Shown: piece after piece, positions 1 to 8,110 of the stretch
Layout: each line of letters opens with the position of its first letter
How positions within the stretch are numbered: the stretch's first letter is position 1
NCBI RefSeq assembly: GCF_000964545.1
Contig: NZ_BBVD01000002.1
Coordinates: 372,001 to 436,000, forward strand
From: Comamonas thiooxydans
GTDB lineage: Bacteria; Pseudomonadota; Gammaproteobacteria; Burkholderiales; Burkholderiaceae_C
Length of the DNA: 64,000 nt
Reading direction: 5' to 3'
Notes under the pieces: generated by a model
What the model was told of the DNA's origin: nothing
Databases searched by the model: none
What the model saw: the letters and a program-made list of their open reading frames with translations, nothing else
Program-made: the position numbers and the translations under genes

Positions 1-455
1 AAGCCGAAATGAATGGCCGCATCGACGGCCTCGAGCTGGAAATCGAACTGCGACAGCCGCGTTGTCAGATTGATGGTGATGCCCGGATGGGCGCTGAAGA
101 ACTGCGGCAGCCGTGGCGCCAGCCAGCGCGTGCCGAAGGTCGGCAGGATGGCCAGGTTCAGGCTGCCGCCCTGCGGATTGGTGCGAAAGCCCAGCGTGGC
201 ATTGGAGATGCGCGCCAGGGCAGCGCGTATCTCCTGCGCATAGGCCTGGCCCGCAGCGCTCAGGCGCACGGTCTGGCGCTCGCGCACGAACAGCTCGGTG
301 CCCAGGCGCTCCTCCAGCGCGCGGATCTGGCGGCTGACGGCGCTTTGCGTCAGATGCAGCTCGGCGGCCGCCGCGGTAAAGCTCTGGTGCCGCGCCGAGG
401 CCTCGAAGGCGCAGAGCAGGGACATGGGGGGCAGAAAGCGACGGGATAACTGCAT
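1..455 (-). CDS. LysR-family transcriptional regulator (3' part cut off by window edge)
   Basis: About 151 N-terminal residues are visible and the frame runs open off the left edge. Residues 1-70 form a LysR winged helix-turn-helix, with the typical run AAAELHLTQSAVSRQIRALE followed by LGTELFVRERQTVRLSAAG. The start of the effector-binding domain follows (GGSLNLAILPTFGTRWLAPRL), a GcvA-like layout. It is transcribed away from the hglS/aminotransferase operon. LysR proteins often control the divergent neighbour, so regulation of 2-aminoadipate/2-oxoadipate catabolism is a reasonable inference, but no effector can be read from the sequence. The family assignment is secure; the target is not. 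Confidence 0.9.
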   Translation of the reverse strand, partial: MQLSRRFLPPMSLLCAFEASARHQSFTAAAAELHLTQSAVSRQIRALEERLGTELFVRERQTVRLSAAGQAYAQEIRAALARISNATLGFRTNPQGGSLNLAILPTFGTRWLAPRLPQFFSAHPGITINLTTRLSQFDFQLEAVDAAIHFG

Positions 456-625
456 GGCGGCAAGGATGTGGGAGGGATTCGGATGCAGGTTCATTCCGTC
501 CGGGTATGACCTGCAGGCCGGATTATCGTTTGACCAAAGTCATGACGACGCAGAACATGCTGCATATTCCTGCGGCCCCGCCAGCGGCGCGGCCATCCCA
601 CGAACCCCTGCCCTTCTGTTTTGTC

Positions 626-2044
626 ATGAGCGCCACGCCCCACGCCTCTTCCACCGCAGCCCGCTTTGTCAGCGTCGACGAGATCCGCACGCGCTTCTCG
701 CGTGCCATGTCCGAGATGTACCGCAAGGAAGTGCCGCAGTACGGCACCCTGATCGACCTTGTGGCCGATATCAACGCCGTGGCGCTGCAGGCCGACCCCG
801 AACTGCGCCAGCGCATGAACAGCAGCGGCGAGCTCGAGCGCCTGGATGTGGAGCGCCATGGCGCCATCCGCGTGGGAACGGCCGAGGAACTGGCCACGCT
901 GCGCCGCCTGTTCGCCGTGATGGGCATGGAGCCCGTGGGCTATTACGACCTCTCGGTGGCCGGCGTTCCCGTGCACTCCACGGCCTTTCGCCCCGTGCAT
1001 GACGAGGCGCTGCTGGCCAACCCGTTTCGCGTCTTCACCTCGCTGCTGCGCCTGGAGCTGATTGCCGATGCAGCGCTGCGCGCGCAGGCCGCCGAAATCC
1101 TCGAGCGCCGCAGCATCTTCACGCCACGCGCACTGGAGCTCATTGCCCAGGCCGAGCGTGACGGAGGCCTGGACAGCAGCGACGCCGATGCCTTTGTGCA
1201 GCAGGCCCTGGAGACCTTCCGCTGGCACAGCGACGCCACCGTGGATGCCGCCACCTACAAGGCCCTACAGCAAGCCCACCGCCTGGTGGCCGATGTGGTG
1301 TGCTTCAAGGGCCCGCACATCAACCATCTGACACCACGCACGCTGGACATAGACATGGCCCAGGCCGATATGCCCACGCGCGGCATGGATGCCAAGGACG
1401 TGGTCGAAGGCCCGCCACAGCGCGCCTGCCCCATCCTGCTGCGCCAGACCAGCTTCAAGGCACTCAAGGAGGCCGTGCGCTTTACCGATGCCGACGCCAA
1501 CGCGGACAGTTCCGGCGCCCATACCGCGCGCTTTGGCGAGATCGAGCAGCGCGGTGTCGCGCTGACACGCAAGGGCCGCGCCCTGTACGACGAGCTGCTG
1601 GGCCTGGTGCGCGGCATAGACAGCGCGGGCAGCGCCGCGCCCGACTATGCACACCGCCTGCAGCAGGTCTTCACGCAGTTTCCCGATACGCACGAACAAT
1701 TGCGCCGCCAGGGCCTGGCCTTCTACCGCTACCGCCTGACCGGGCAGGCTCAGGCCTCGCTTGCCCAAAGCCCTGCCGGTGCGGACCTGGAAGCACTGAT
1801 CGACCGGGGTCTGGTGCAGGCCGAGCCGATTACCTATGAAGATTTTCTACCCGTGAGCGCGGCCGGCATCTTCCAGTCCAACCTCGGCGGCGAGGAGCAA
1901 AAGCAATACCAGGCCCATGCCGCGCAGCAGGTCTTCGAAAGCGCGCTGGGCGCGCGCGTGCATGATGAAATCGCTCTGTACGAGGCCTCCGAGCAGCAAT
2001 CCAGGGCCCAGGTTCTCGCAATGCTGTCGGGAGCGGCAGCATGA
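626..2044 (+). CDS. hglS: 2-oxoadipate dioxygenase/decarboxylase (DUF1338, HglS/YdcJ family)
   Basis: This 472-residue protein belongs to the DUF1338 family (E. coli YdcJ, Pseudomonas putida HglS). HglS is an Fe(II) enzyme that converts 2-oxoadipate and O2 to D-2-hydroxyglutarate and CO2 in lysine catabolism. Family-typical stretches are YRKEVPQYGTLIDLVADIN near the N-terminus, PVGYYDLSVAGVPVHSTAFR, FKGPHINHLTPRTLDID and ARFGEIEQRG; the His and Glu residues in these are candidate metal ligands. I chose ATG 626. The frame stays open back to 506, but those 40 residues look non-homologous and upstream of the family domain. The stop overlaps the next start (ATGA at 2041), so it is translationally coupled to an aminotransferase that could make its substrate. 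The family is certain; the substrate is inferred from known homologues and the neighbour. Confidence 0.87.
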   Translation: MSATPHASSTAARFVSVDEIRTRFSRAMSEMYRKEVPQYGTLIDLVADINAVALQADPELRQRMNSSGELERLDVERHGAIRVGTAEELATLRRLFAVMGMEPVGYYDLSVAGVPVHSTAFRPVHDEALLANPFRVFTSLLRLELIADAALRAQAAEILERRSIFTPRALELIAQAERDGGLDSSDADAFVQQALETFRWHSDATVDAATYKALQQAHRLVADVVCFKGPHINHLTPRTLDIDMAQADMPTRGMDAKDVVEGPPQRACPILLRQTSFKALKEAVRFTDADANADSSGAHTARFGEIEQRGVALTRKGRALYDELLGLVRGIDSAGSAAPDYAHRLQQVFTQFPDTHEQLRRQGLAFYRYRLTGQAQASLAQSPAGADLEALIDRGLVQAEPITYEDFLPVSAAGIFQSNLGGEEQKQYQAHAAQQVFESALGARVHDEIALYEASEQQSRAQVLAMLSGAAA

Positions 2045-3279
2045 GTCGGGACAGCGCACTGGCTCCCTTTGCCGCGGTGTTTGCCGAGCCTGCGGGATCG
2101 CCGATACGCGAGCTGTTTCCCTATCTCTCGCGCCCCGGCATGATCTCGCTGGCCGGCGGCTATCCATCGCCCAGCCTCTTCGATGCCGAGGGCCTGGCAC
2201 AGGCCGCCCAGCAGGCCATGGCCCAGGGCCCGGGCGCGCTGCAGTATGGCGCCACCGAAGGCCTGGGCGAGTTGCGCGAGGCCCTGGCGCAGCAGGCGCG
2301 CGAGCGCGGCATGCATGCGACGGCCGCCGACATCCTCGTGACCACCGGATCACAGCAGGCCTTTGACCTGCTGGTGCGCGTGCTCGTCGAGCCCGGCGAC
2401 ACGGTGCTGGTCGAGGTGCCGGCCTATCCCGCCACGCTGCAGGCCCTGCGTCTGGCCCAGGCGCGCATCCTGCCCATTCCCATGGACGAACAAGGCCTGC
2501 AGACCGAGGCCCTGGCCGATTTGCTGGCCGCACTGCCCGCAGACCAGCGCCCCAAGCTGCTCTACACCGTGCCGAATTTCTCCAACCCGCGCGGCACGCT
2601 GCTGGCGGCCGAGCGCCGCGAGGCTCTGGTGCAACTGGCCCGGCAACACGGTTTCTGGGTGGTCGAGGACGATCCCTATGGCGAGCTGCGCTTCGACGAG
2701 TCCAGCGGCATCCACCAAGCCATGCCGGGCACCGTGCGCGCCGCGGGAGAGCGGCTGGCCGAGCCCGGCTCCAACCCCGTCATCTATCTGTCCAGCCTGT
2801 CCAAGACCGTGGCCCCCGCGCTGCGCGTGGGCTGGATGCTGGCCGACGCACCGCTGCTGCGCCGCTGCACAGTGGCCAAGCAGACGGCCGATCTGTGCAC
2901 CTCGCCGCTGACGCAGTCGGTCGCTGCCTGCTATCTGGCCAGCGGCCGCTACCCGGCCACCGTGCAGCGCGCGCGCCAGGAATACCAGCGCCGCATGCAG
3001 GCCCTGGTCCAGGGCCTGGACGCGGCGCCCGACAGCGGCATACGCTGCTCGCGCCCCGCGGGCGGCATGTTCGTCTGGGCCGAGCTGGACCGCAGCATAG
3101 ATCCGCAAAAGCTCTTCGACGCCGCCGTGGCCCGGGGCGTGATCTATGTGCCTGGCAAGGCCTTCTATCCTGCCGATCCCGACCTGCACACGCTGCGTAT
3201 GTCGTTTGCCGCGCCCGAGGTGCCGCAGATCGCGCAGGCCGTAGAGCGCTTGTGCCAGGCCGCCGCGCAAAGCCGCTGA
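2041..3279 (+). CDS. PLP-dependent aminotransferase, probable 2-aminoadipate transaminase
   Basis: This 412-residue fold-type I aminotransferase resembles the catalytic domain of MocR/LysN-like enzymes but has no N-terminal HTH. Visible features are the N-terminal MISLAGGYPSPSLF, the cofactor region LVTTGSQQAFDLLVRVLVEPGD, YTVPNFSNPRGTLL, VVEDDPYGELRF, and the PLP lysine in SLSKTVAPALRVGW. It starts inside the stop codon of hglS. Because HglS consumes 2-oxoadipate, the likely reaction is 2-aminoadipate plus 2-oxoglutarate giving 2-oxoadipate plus glutamate. Many enzymes of this subfamily act on leucine, valine or aromatic amino acids too, so the substrate is an inference from context. Confidence 0.85.
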   Translation: MSRDSALAPFAAVFAEPAGSPIRELFPYLSRPGMISLAGGYPSPSLFDAEGLAQAAQQAMAQGPGALQYGATEGLGELREALAQQARERGMHATAADILVTTGSQQAFDLLVRVLVEPGDTVLVEVPAYPATLQALRLAQARILPIPMDEQGLQTEALADLLAALPADQRPKLLYTVPNFSNPRGTLLAAERREALVQLARQHGFWVVEDDPYGELRFDESSGIHQAMPGTVRAAGERLAEPGSNPVIYLSSLSKTVAPALRVGWMLADAPLLRRCTVAKQTADLCTSPLTQSVAACYLASGRYPATVQRARQEYQRRMQALVQGLDAAPDSGIRCSRPAGGMFVWAELDRSIDPQKLFDAAVARGVIYVPGKAFYPADPDLHTLRMSFAAPEVPQIAQAVERLCQAAAQSR

Positions 3280-3308
3280 GATAAAGCACCCTCTGTGCCG
3301 CTTCGCGT

Positions 3309-3361
3309 CTTCCCCCTCTCTGGCTTCGCCGGAGGGGACGGCACCGACGCTGCGGGGCGGC
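3309..3361 (+). repeat. GC-rich hairpin repeat, family B, copy 1
   Basis: This segment right after the aminotransferase stop matches the reverse complement of 51665-51718. Both contain CTTCCCCCTCTCTGGCTTCG, then CCGGAGGGG, a short variable stretch and CGCTGCGGGGCGGC. The first half folds as CCCCTC..GGC / GCC..GGGG. It may serve as a terminator for the hglS operon. Direct comparison of the two copies supports the call. Confidence 0.75.
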
Positions 3362-3472
3362 CCTTGCGCGGCGCCCGGCCATGCACAGCGCCATGAAACA
3401 ACGGACAAGCAGGGGTCATCTGCACCGGCCCGGGCCGCGCGGCATAATCGGGGCTCAGACATCTTCTTAGCC

Positions 3473-3652
3473 ATGGCCTGCCTGCACCTGTCCACCGCTG
3501 CCCGCCTGCGCCGCTCTGCCTTTGCCGCAGAGCTGCCCGCGCGTGCCTGCGTGCTGCGTGCGCTGCACACACGCCGCCATGGCATTCCCACCGCATTCGT
3601 GAGCCTGAGCGGTGTCACGGCCATGCTTTCCGCCGCCGTGCGGATGGCTTGA
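3473..3652 (+). CDS. Possible 59-residue small protein or leader ORF
   Basis: This open frame of 59 codons begins with ATG 3473 (MACLHLSTAARLRRSAF...) in the 510-base gap between the aminotransferase and the beta-helix protein. A good -10-like hexamer, CATAAT, lies at 3443-3448, about 25 bases upstream, so a transcript probably begins between it and the ORF. There is no clear Shine-Dalgarno sequence and I recognise no family. The composition (rich in Ala, Arg, Leu) is what random high-GC sequence gives. It may simply be the 5' leader of the next gene. Confidence 0.2.
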   Translation: MACLHLSTAARLRRSAFAAELPARACVLRALHTRRHGIPTAFVSLSGVTAMLSAAVRMA

Positions 3653-3789
3653 AGCACACAGCTCACATCCTCCGCACGGCCTTCCCAAACAGCATTTCCC
3701 TGGTGCATGGGAGAGGTACGTCCACGTCTAAGGCGTCCGTACTGTCACGCGCACCGCATCTTGCTCAAAGGACGATCCGGAGGTCAGCC

Positions 3790-4665
3790 ATGGACATGGA
3801 ACTCACTCAAAATTTCTTGCGCGGCAAAAACCCATGTGCCATGGGCTACCGCTGGTTTGTGCGCAACAACCTGGCCGGCGGGGACTACCAGGCCGCCATG
3901 GACACCCAGGTGGCCGCCGGCCGCGTGGAAGATGCACGCTGGCTGCTGGAGAACTTCGGCTCCACCAACAGCGTGCTGGAGCTCGAGCATCTGGAGGCCG
4001 ACAACTTCGTCTATGCCGGCACGCTGATCGTGCACGGCGATGTGCGCGTCACCGGCCAGTTGCTGGTAGGCCGCAGCCTGCAGGCGGGCGGCGGCATACG
4101 CGCGGGCAAGCTGGAAGCAGGCGAAGAGATTCAATGCGGCGGCGCCATCTTTGCTGGTGAACTGCTACAGGCCGGCGGCAGCATCAAGGCGGCCTGGAGC
4201 GTGGAGGTGCAAGGCGAGGTGCGCGCCGAAGACCTGCGCTGCGGCTGGGAGCTGCGCGGCGGCGGCCATGTAAAGCTCAAAGGCAATGCCCATATCGGCC
4301 AGGAGGTGCAGGTGCAAGGCGATATGCACTGCGGCAAGGGCCTGAAAGCAGGCGGCGCCATCGATGTGCAGGGCCTGCTCGATGTAGGCCACGGCATTGC
4401 CGGCAACGACGGCATTCTTTGCGGCAACCATATTCAGGCCGGCTGGGGCATCAAGGCACAGGGTGATATCCGCGCGGCCTGCAGCATCCGCAGCGGCGAG
4501 ACCCTGCAGGCCGATGGAGAGATCGCGGCCGGCCCGGGCTATGGCGTGTTTGCCGGCATGAACGTACAGATGCAGGCCTGGCCCGACTGCGCCTGGGTGC
4601 GTGCGCTCAAAAAGCCCGAGGCGCTGATCAGCGGCTTCTGGGAAGGCCGGCCGACCTTCGCCTAG
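3790..4665 (+). CDS. Beta-helical repeat protein of unknown function (polymer-forming cytoskeletal-like)
   Basis: This 291-residue protein starts at ATG 3790, preceded by GGAGGTCAGCC, a good ribosome binding site; the frame is open further upstream but without such a signal. Residues 1-60 look like a small helical domain (NPCAMGYRWFVRNNLAGGDY, then DARWLLENFGSTNSVLELE). Residues 65-270 are a run of short imperfect repeats rich in Gly, Ala and Ile/Val of the type LQAGGGIRAGKLEAGEEI, KAGGAIDVQGLLDVGHGI and QAGWGIKAQGDIRAACSI. That pattern suggests a left- or right-handed beta-helix as in bactofilins and LbH proteins. There is no signal peptide or membrane segment, so it is probably cytoplasmic. 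It stands alone. The fold is a fair inference; the function is unknown. Confidence 0.75.
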   Translation: MDMELTQNFLRGKNPCAMGYRWFVRNNLAGGDYQAAMDTQVAAGRVEDARWLLENFGSTNSVLELEHLEADNFVYAGTLIVHGDVRVTGQLLVGRSLQAGGGIRAGKLEAGEEIQCGGAIFAGELLQAGGSIKAAWSVEVQGEVRAEDLRCGWELRGGGHVKLKGNAHIGQEVQVQGDMHCGKGLKAGGAIDVQGLLDVGHGIAGNDGILCGNHIQAGWGIKAQGDIRAACSIRSGETLQADGEIAAGPGYGVFAGMNVQMQAWPDCAWVRALKKPEALISGFWEGRPTFA

Positions 4666-4758
4666 ACGCTGGCCGGGTTACCGGGCAAACAGGCAAAATA
4701 GCTTTTTTGACCCAAGGCCGGCGCCCGGCGCCCGCCTGTTGATAAGAGAGTCTGCCCC

Positions 4759-5466
4759 GTGTTTACCGGCATCATTCAGGCCGTGGCAAAGATTGCCGCG
4801 CTGCGCGACCAGGACGGCCTGCGCACCTTCATCATGGAGTTCCCCGAAGGCTTCTGCCAGGATCTGGCCATTGGCGCCAGCGTCTCGCACGACGGCGTCT
4901 GCCTGACGGTGACCGAAAACCTCTCGCCCACCAGCGCCAGCTTTGATGTGATGCTGCAAAGCCTGAACATCACCACGCTGGGCAGCTACAAGGCCGGCGA
5001 CACGCTCAACGTGGAGCGCGCCGCCAGGGATGGCGCCGAGATTGGCGGCCACCCCCTGTCGGGCCATGTGGACTTCACGGCGCCGCTGCTGGAGCTGATG
5101 CAGACCGAGACCAACCACAAGATCCGCTTCGGCATTCCCGAGGCTTTTCGCCCCTATGTGTTTGCCAAGGGCTATATCGCCGTCAACGGCGCCAGCCTGA
5201 CGGTGGCCGAGGTGAATCGCAAGGAGGGCTGGTTCGAGGTCTGGCTGATTCCCGAAACCCTGCGCATGACGGTGTTCGGCGACAAAAAGGTCGGCGATCT
5301 GGTCAATATCGAGATCGAGCGCAGCACCCAGGTGGTGGTCGATACCGTGCGCGAAACCGTGGAAGCCAGCCTGGGCCGGCTCAAGCCCGTGCTCGAAGCC
5401 CTGCTGCAGGAAAAAGGCCTGAGCCTCGACGATTTTGTGGATGTGCCGCAACTGCCCAAGCAATAG
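4759..5466 (+). CDS. ribE: Riboflavin synthase, alpha subunit
   Basis: This 235-residue enzyme of the last riboflavin step disproportionates two 6,7-dimethyl-8-ribityllumazines to riboflavin and the pyrimidinedione. It has the two tandem lumazine-binding barrels: MFTGIIQAVAKIAAL...GASVSHDGVCLTVTE in the first, and SGHVDFTAPLLE...YIAVNGASLTVAEV...LIPETLRMTVFG in the second. The start is GTG 4759, which gives the invariant MFTGI N-terminus. The wording around the second barrel (no GHVDG motif) is closer to the E. coli protein than to the usual Gram-positive and beta-proteobacterial operon type. No ribD, ribBA or ribH is nearby, so this is a stand-alone copy and possibly a paralogue. Confidence 0.92.
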   Translation: MFTGIIQAVAKIAALRDQDGLRTFIMEFPEGFCQDLAIGASVSHDGVCLTVTENLSPTSASFDVMLQSLNITTLGSYKAGDTLNVERAARDGAEIGGHPLSGHVDFTAPLLELMQTETNHKIRFGIPEAFRPYVFAKGYIAVNGASLTVAEVNRKEGWFEVWLIPETLRMTVFGDKKVGDLVNIEIERSTQVVVDTVRETVEASLGRLKPVLEALLQEKGLSLDDFVDVPQLPKQ

Positions 5467-5523
5467 CCCCGGGTCAGGGGCAAACGTCAGAACATCTTCC
5501 GGCGCCCACCTCATGCCCTCTTT

Positions 5524-8007
5524 TCAGAGAGCCGGTTTGAAGCGCTTGAGCCGCAGCGCGTTGGAGAGCACGAATACGCTCGAAAGCGCCATGGCTCCGG
5601 CCGCAAACACCGGCGACAGCAACATGCCGTTGAACGGATAGAGCAGACCTGCCGCCACCGGTATCAGCGCCACGTTGTAGGCAAAGGCCCAGAACAGGTT
5701 CTCGCCGATGTTCTTCATGGTGGCCTTGGACAGCGCAATCGCATTCGGCACGCCCGAAAGATCGCCCGACATCAGCACCACATCGGCCGCCTCGATCGCG
5801 ATATCGGTGCCCGTGCCTATGGCGATGCCCACATCGGCCTCGGCCAGGGCCGGTGCATCGTTGATGCCGTCGCCCACATAGGCCAGCGTGCCATGCTCGG
5901 CCTTGAGGCGCTTCACGCTCTCGACCTTGCCGCCTGGCAAGACCTCGGCCACCACCTCGTCAATGCCCAGTTGCCTGGCAATCGCCTCGGCCGTGTGGCG
6001 GTTGTCGCCAGTGATCATGGCCACCTTCAGGCCCAGTGCGTGCAGGGCATCGATCGCGGGCTTGGTGCTGGGCTTGATCGGATCGGCCACGGCAATCATG
6101 GCTGCCACCTTGCCGCCGATGGCCGCATACAGCGGCGTCTTGCCTTCGCTGCCCAGGCGCTGGGCCTCGGCTGCAAAACCGTCAACGCTCAGACCGAGCT
6201 CGCGCATGAAGCGGTCGGCACCGATCTCCACCTGATCGCCCAGCACCACGGCACGCACGCCGAAACCGGTCACCGATGCGAAGTCGCTGATGGCCGGAAC
6301 CTCCAGCCCCTCGGCCTTGGCCGCATCGACAATGGCGCGCGCAATCGGATGCTCGCTGCGATCTTCCACGGCAGCCACCCGCGCCAGAACGGCGGCACGT
6401 TCAAAGCCATCGGCCAGCACCAGGTCGGTCAGCTCGGGACGGCCACGGGTCAGCGTGCCGGTCTTGTCCACCGCCACCACCCTGGCATCCTTGAGCTGCT
6501 GCAGTGCCTCGCCCTTGCGCAGCAACACTCCCATTTGCGCGGCACGCCCGGTTCCCACCATGATGGAAGTCGGCGTGGCCAGCCCCATGGCACAGGGGCA
6601 GGCAATGATGAGCACGGCCACGGCATTGACCAGGGCAAAGCTCAGCGCGGGATCGGGACCCCAGACCAGCCAGATCACAAAAGTCAGCAGGGCCGCGGCC
6701 ATGACGGCCGGCACAAACCACATGGTGATCTTGTCCACCAGCGCCTGAATCGGCAGCTTGCTGCCCTGGGCCTGCTCCACCATGCGGATGATCTGCGCCA
6801 GCAGCGTATCGGCGCCCACCTTGGTGGCTCTGAAAGCCAACGCGCCATTCTGATTGACCGTGCCGCCCACCACTTCGGCGCCTTCCGCCTTCTCGACCGG
6901 AACGGGCTCGCCGCTGATCATGGATTCGTCGACAAAGCTGCGGCCTTCGATGACCTCGCCATCGACGGGAATACGCTCGCCGGGGCGCACTTCGATCACA
7001 TCGCCGGCACGCACCTGGGCGATATCGACTTCCTGGACCAGGCCGCCCTTGCGCACGCGCGCCGTCTTGGCCTGCAACTGCACCAGGCGGCGAATGGCCT
7101 CCGAGGTATTGCCCTTGGCACGCGCCTCCAGAAAGCGGCCCAGCAGGATCAGCGCCACGATAACGGCCGCGGCTTCGAAGTACACATTCACGGTGCCTGC
7201 AGGCAGCCATTGCGGCACAAAGGTCGCGACCACCGAATAGGCAAACGCCGCCGAGGTGCCCACGGCGACCAGCGAATTCATGTCGGGCGCAGCGCGCAGC
7301 AGGGCGGGCACGCCTTTATCGAAGAAGCGCCGACCCGGCCCGAACAGCACCACGGCCGTCAGCGCAAACTGGATATACCAGCTGTTCTGCGTGCCGATAC
7401 TGCCCGCAATCCAGTGGTGGAATGCGGGCACCATGTGACCGCCCATTTCCAGCAGAAACACGGGCAGTGCGAACACGGTCGCAAAGATCAGCGAGCGCTT
7501 GAGCGACTCGCGCTCCTGCGCCTGGCGCTGGGCTGCGGCGTCCTCCCCGGTTGCGGCAACGTTGTGCAGCACGGGTTGGGCTTCATAGCCGGCCTTTTCT
7601 ATCGCTGCAATCAAGCTGCTCACATCCACGCTGCCCTGCAGCTGCACGCTGGCACGCTCGGTCGCAAGATTCACCACCGCATCCTGCACTCCGGGCACCT
7701 TCTTGAGCGCCCGCTCCACGCGGCCCACACAGGACGCGCAGGTCATGCCGCCCACCTGCAAGTCCACGCTTTGCGCGGGTACTGTATAACCTGCTTTTTC
7801 AATCGCCGCCACGGCCTGCGGCAGGATGGCCGCAGCCTGCGCCGGATCAGCCACGGTGAGGCTGGCTTTTTCCGTGGCCAGATTGACCACGGCCTCCTGC
7901 ACACCGGGCACTTTCCTGAGCGCCCGCTCCACCCGGCCCACGCAGGATGCGCAGGTCATTCCCTCGACAGACAGCTCAAAGGCTCCGCTTTTGGTCAGTG
8001 CATTCAT
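5524..8007 (-). CDS. copA: Copper-exporting P1B-type ATPase
   Basis: This 827-residue inner-membrane pump exports Cu(I). It has two N-terminal heavy-metal-associated domains (each with GMTCASC), membrane helices, the TGE-type actuator loop ([12 protein letters not shown]), the metal-binding [14 protein letters not shown] helix, the phosphorylation site [11 protein letters not shown], and the hinge [19 protein letters not shown] 8007 is preferred over the in-frame ATG 8019, because GGAGAA at 8013-8018 is correctly placed only for 8007. The CPC motif and double CxxC domains are those of copper pumps rather than Zn/Cd pumps. The promoter upstream has the long spacer typical of CueR/MerR control. 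No copper chaperone or cueR gene is in the window. Confidence 0.96.
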   Translation of the reverse strand: MNALTKSGAFELSVEGMTCASCVGRVERALRKVPGVQEAVVNLATEKASLTVADPAQAAAILPQAVAAIEKAGYTVPAQSVDLQVGGMTCASCVGRVERALKKVPGVQDAVVNLATERASVQLQGSVDVSSLIAAIEKAGYEAQPVLHNVAATGEDAAAQRQAQERESLKRSLIFATVFALPVFLLEMGGHMVPAFHHWIAGSIGTQNSWYIQFALTAVVLFGPGRRFFDKGVPALLRAAPDMNSLVAVGTSAAFAYSVVATFVPQWLPAGTVNVYFEAAAVIVALILLGRFLEARAKGNTSEAIRRLVQLQAKTARVRKGGLVQEVDIAQVRAGDVIEVRPGERIPVDGEVIEGRSFVDESMISGEPVPVEKAEGAEVVGGTVNQNGALAFRATKVGADTLLAQIIRMVEQAQGSKLPIQALVDKITMWFVPAVMAAALLTFVIWLVWGPDPALSFALVNAVAVLIIACPCAMGLATPTSIMVGTGRAAQMGVLLRKGEALQQLKDARVVAVDKTGTLTRGRPELTDLVLADGFERAAVLARVAAVEDRSEHPIARAIVDAAKAEGLEVPAISDFASVTGFGVRAVVLGDQVEIGADRFMRELGLSVDGFAAEAQRLGSEGKTPLYAAIGGKVAAMIAVADPIKPSTKPAIDALHALGLKVAMITGDNRHTAEAIARQLGIDEVVAEVLPGGKVESVKRLKAEHGTLAYVGDGINDAPALAEADVGIAIGTGTDIAIEAADVVLMSGDLSGVPNAIALSKATMKNIGENLFWAFAYNVALIPVAAGLLYPFNGMLLSPVFAAGAMALSSVFVLSNALRLKRFKPAL

Positions 8008-8033
8008 CGCGTTCTCCATTCACGTTGAAGGCC

Positions 8034-8064
8034 ACTGTAGAGATTGACATCATGTAAAGGTCAA
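8034..8064 (-). promoter_or_regulatory. MerR/CueR-type promoter of copA
   Basis: Reading on the minus strand, TTGACC (8059-8064) is followed after 19 bases by TACAGT (8034-8039). A 19-base spacer is the hallmark of promoters that need a DNA-distorting MerR-family activator. An imperfect dyad, ACCTTTACA-TGA-TGTCAATCT (8041-8061, 6 of 9 pairs), starts inside the -35 box as in known copA promoters. The binding protein is inferred. Confidence 0.72.
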
Positions 8065-8110
8065 CCCCCCGGCAAAAACCTCTGCAGCAAGGGTGCAAAC
8101 ATGCGGCGGT

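Noticed and set aside
2350..3708. Long minus-strand frame opposite the aminotransferase
   Set aside because: Overlaps a clear aminotransferase and the family B repeat; no homology pattern and no ribosome binding site.
4676..4758. FMN riboswitch in front of the riboflavin synthase gene
   Set aside because: The gap is only about 90 bases and lacks the conserved FMN riboswitch blocks.
5893..8028. Open frame of about 711 codons antisense to copA
   Set aside because: It mirrors copA on the other strand; its protein is rich in His, Gly and Gln without any domain, as expected from the complement of a GC-rich gene.
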